Shown one piece after another: positions 61,416 to 64,000 of a DNA stretch of 64,000 nt; position 1 is the first letter of the stretch; each line of letters begins with the position of its first letter. The stretch is taken from NCBI GenBank assembly GCA_964030785.1, contig OZ034969.1, forward strand, positions 41,545,701 to 41,609,700, in the 5' to 3' direction. The position numbers and the translations under genes are program-made. The notes under the pieces are model-generated. The model saw only the letters and a program-made list of their open reading frames with translations, did not search any database and had not been told where the DNA came from. The stretch is from Siderastrea siderea (taxonomy: Eukaryota > Cnidaria > Anthozoa > Scleractinia > Rhizangiidae).

Positions 61416-62734
61416 CTATAGAAATAGTAAATTAGCTATATTTGCGGTTGAGTTCCCCTCTCCTAACCCACATGAAATTCGAAAAATTATAAAAATTTAG
61501 AATAAGTCCAATGTCTTTGTCCTTTGGTGTTAACCTTTATATAGAGCTGTTTTTTATTTTGTTAAAGTTTCAGTTTCATTGGTCAATGTTTCTACCTTTT
61601 ACGCTGGTTTTGAAGTCAAAAAAAATGAAGGGATTCAACAAAGTGGGGGAATCGTTGGAAATCTTTGCCTAAGTGGCTCAAAATCTGGTTATGGAGGGTT
61701 AACTCTATTCCCCCTTAAGCGGTAGAAAGCCATTTCTTAACCCTCGCATTTAAAAAAGTGAACATTTTGGTTCTGAAAAAATCCAGTAAAGGCATATGCC
61801 TAACATCTGAGTATGAGTTTTGGAGGTCAGTTTTCTCTTACTCGAAAACGTGACTGGTTTGACAAAATTCCAAAATGACTAAATCTAAGGGTTAAGGTCT
61901 GACATTTGACCCACATTCTTTTTGTGACAAAATTGACTTCTTGTAGTTTTCACGTCATTTGATTGAAAGGTTACTTTATTTTGAATTTTTTTCTGGCGTG
62001 AAGACCCCATTTTAGGCAAAGAGGGGAAACCGACTTGACACCTTTTTGTTTTTAAGAAATTCGAATCTTAACAAAAACATCAGTATTTAATATCGTTTTA
62101 AAGATCACACTGAGCGGAAGACGTTGGTGTAATTTTCTTTTATCAAACTTGTTTCTTCGTTAAGATATGGCCCTTTAAAGTCTCATAAAGGAGGGCACAT
62201 CGACCATGTTTTACAAAAATGGCCCATGTCAATCTGATTTTTTTCTGAGGTGAAATTATACAATGCCATTTACGGCCAATTAAGAAAAATTGTACTATTT
62301 GCAACACTTTTCTTAGAAAGTTTAACCTATGACTTCGATCTCTAATATTAACATTAATCACCACTGAGGCCATGGTTGGTTGCAGAATCTTCTATTGTAT
62401 AAAATTAGTGAGTTTGGTTTCCTAACCCTTACAGTTGAGATTTTGAGAAGTTTTTGAAATTAGTACTGTGTGTTTTGCTGCAAAATATGAATACCTCATA
62501 TTTCTTATAATATCTTGTAGTTATTTAAATATTTTCCTTTAACCTCTTGTACACTTCTTTAGTTGTTAATGCTCTAGAAGATGAAGAAAACCGTGCTGCA
62601 ATAGCTTTGTTCATTATGGTCGACCAAAGTTTGCTCTTTAGTTCACAACGAATTTTTGAAAAAACAGGTTGTTAACATAAACTGTTTGTCACTTCTCAAT
62701 CACTGATGCAAATGTTAATTTTTTTTATGCTATA
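61416..62734. other. AT-rich non-coding stretch
   Basis: Up to 62432 this is the U non-coding region. From there to 62734 it is new AT-rich sequence in which I see no feature. Confidence 0.6.
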
Positions 62735-63235
62735 AAACATAACATAACATAACATAACTTTATTATTTCTATAGCGCAAAAATCCATGCATATATGATCT
62801 AATGCGCTTTACATAAATAATTATCATAGTATTACAACAATAATGTACTTATAAAAATTATTCATATATATATATATATACCTATAAAAAAACCGATGTC
62901 ATTGAAATCGCGTAAAAACTTAACTTAAAAAAAAAAAAAAAAAAAAAAGATAAAAAGCCCCAAATACACATTTCGCCCCTGTCTATCTTATATAAAAATC
63001 TATGTTAAAAACACTACGAACACAAATTGTATACTAATTTTAAAAAATGAGTTTTTAACTGTGACTTAAAACTTTTTAAATTGTCCAAAGTTCTCAAATC
63101 ATCTGGGAGGGCGTTCCACAAACTTGGTGCAGGGGCAAGGAACGCCCTGTCTCCTGTTGTCTTCTTCATTTTACGTGGCTGATCGAGCAGAAAGTGCTTT
63201 GTATTTGAACGAAGCATATAAGTTGACTTTGTCTG
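62735..63235 (-). mobile_element. 5'-truncated CR1/L2-like LINE, 3' end
   Basis: The minus strand encodes the last part of a non-LTR reverse transcriptase (about 63235-63014), with the typical 'GDRAFLAPAPSLWNALP' and 'LDNLKSFKSQLKTHFLK' blocks. A 3' UTR follows, containing TGTAAAGCGCATTAG and GCGCTATAGAAATAATAAAG, and a (TTATG)n tail (62738-62758 on the plus strand as CATAA repeats). Such short-repeat tails are usual for this clade. A22 (62927-62948) and TA runs lie within it. Confidence 0.75.
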
Positions 63236-63790
63236 GACGTAGCCAGTGCGTGTCAGTAGATGGAGAAAGATCAGATAGTTACCCTTTACCTTATGGTGTG
63301 CCTCAGGGTTCATGTCTCGGGCCCCTGCTCTTCAGTACCTATGCCAGCAAGTTGTTCGATGTCATCAAGCTGTACCTGCCTAGCGTACACGCATTTGCTG
63401 ACGATACTCAGCTCTATTTGTCCTTCAAGCCAGATAACTACCATAGTGAAGCAGAGGCAATATATGCTGTGGAACAGTGTATTCGCGCCATAAGGGCGTG
63501 GATGAACACTGACAAACTGAAACTTAATGATGAGAAAACTGAGATCATCCTAATTGGAACCCGCCAACAACTTAACAAGGTCAACCTAGATACTCTAACT
63601 GTAGGTGATACTAGTGTTTCTACTGCAAATGAGGCGCGAAATCTTGGTGTTTGGTTTGACTCACAGCTGAATTTCAATGCCTACATTAGAAAAACATGTA
63701 GTCTATCCTTTGGAACACTATATAAAATTAGATGCATCAGAAAATACCTAACGTTCAAGAGTGCACAAACATTAGTCCTTGCATTAGTAA
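63236..63790 (+). pseudogene. Non-LTR reverse transcriptase fragment (CR1/jockey-like)
   Basis: A plus-strand frame holding the core of a reverse transcriptase: 'GRSQCVSVDG', 'YGVPQGSCLGPLLF' (GVPQGS at 63295-63312), the catalytic 'FADDTQLYL' (FADD at 63394-63405), 'LKLNDEKTEIIL' and 'LGVWFD'. It starts within the palm, with no endonuclease or first RT blocks, and loses similarity after 'SAQTLVLAL' near 63785. The upstream 37 codons of the open frame are antisense of the neighbouring LINE, so the ATG at 63124 is not a real start. Confidence 0.85.
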
Positions 63791-63967
63791 TTATAGTAGT
63801 ACTATAGTACTATAGTAGTCCTAAATCATAGTCAAAGTTCAAGGCAACATATTGAAATTACAAAAAGATACAAATTGGTAAAAACTATAAAATTTTTTGG
63901 CCTAGTGAAAGAACTTGAAGAACAACTTTAACTAGCAATCTCTCATTAATAAAAATAAATTAATAGC

Positions 63968-63993
63968 AATAATAATAATAATAATAATATTAT
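63968..63993 (+). repeat. (AAT)n microsatellite
   Basis: Run of AAT repeats turning into ATT at the window end. 63791-63967 before it is AT-rich with no feature apart from a perfect 14-bp palindrome at 63798-63811. Confidence 0.85.
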
Positions 63994-64000
63994 TAATCAG

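Larger units (their letters stand above)
57815..62432 (+). repeat. Diverged single copy of the 5453-bp unit (U')
   Basis: Collinear with U from its left edge to about 28478 of copy A, with substitutions throughout. Indels relative to U: about 250 bp more at 59360-59610 (protease), about 110 bp more at 60139-60245, and about 95 bp less near 62246. It ends at 'cctaaccctta' near 62432, so it never included the recombinase gene start present in U. It is single copy and older than the triplication. Confidence 0.92.

Overview
This is repeat-rich eukaryotic DNA, most likely from a cnidarian (an anthozoan such as a stony coral). That assignment is inferred from the mix of elements: a tRNA-derived SINE, CR1/L2-like LINEs, BEL/Pao and Polinton remnants, and a zinc-finger tyrosine-recombinase gene. 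There is no sign of bacterial operons, ribosome binding sites or CRISPR. Almost every base belongs to a satellite, a segmental duplication or a decayed mobile element. No clearly intact host gene is present. The best open reading frame is a 336-codon zinc-finger/acidic ORF at 40251-41261.

Layout: (1) 1-23745 is satellite DNA. Its ~134-bp monomers are grouped into a 6148-bp higher-order unit (1-6148, 6149-12296, a 670-bp-shorter copy at 12297-17774, and a diverged partial copy from 17775). A large inverted repeat at about 17700-21770 and a degraded edge follow. (2) 23746-24117 is a short non-satellite segment. (3) 24118-40476 is three head-to-tail, almost identical copies of a 5453-bp unit ('U'). 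Each U holds a LINE C-terminal fragment (- strand), a stray satellite monomer, a broken Polinton/Maverick major capsid and cysteine protease pair (+), a tRNA-derived SINE (+), a BEL/Pao 3' LTR and integrase remnant (-), about 2 kb of AT-rich non-coding DNA, and the start of a zinc-finger/tyrosine-recombinase gene. (4) Only the third U runs into the rest of that gene (40251-42876), which is broken by frameshifts, a missing catalytic segment and an in-frame stop. (5) 42877-46274 holds tandem repeats, a minisatellite, a second BEL/Pao remnant and an LTR fragment. (6) 46275-57385 is a second satellite array with its own orientation switches. (7) 57386-57814 repeats the 23746-24117 segment, and 57815-62432 is a single older, diverged copy of U (U') that lacks the recombinase end. 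(8) 62735-63790 is a head-to-head chimera of two LINE fragments.

The order satellite - junction segment - U therefore occurs twice, showing an old segmental duplication. In the first copy U was then triplicated, and the satellite was amplified into a 6148-bp higher-order repeat. The two U versions are mutually informative: U' keeps protease sequence that U has lost, and U keeps the recombinase 5' end that U' lacks. Nothing here forms a working pathway. The interest lies in how the arrays were built, in the virus-like capsid/protease relic carried inside a tandem unit, and in the duplication of a gene's 5' end.
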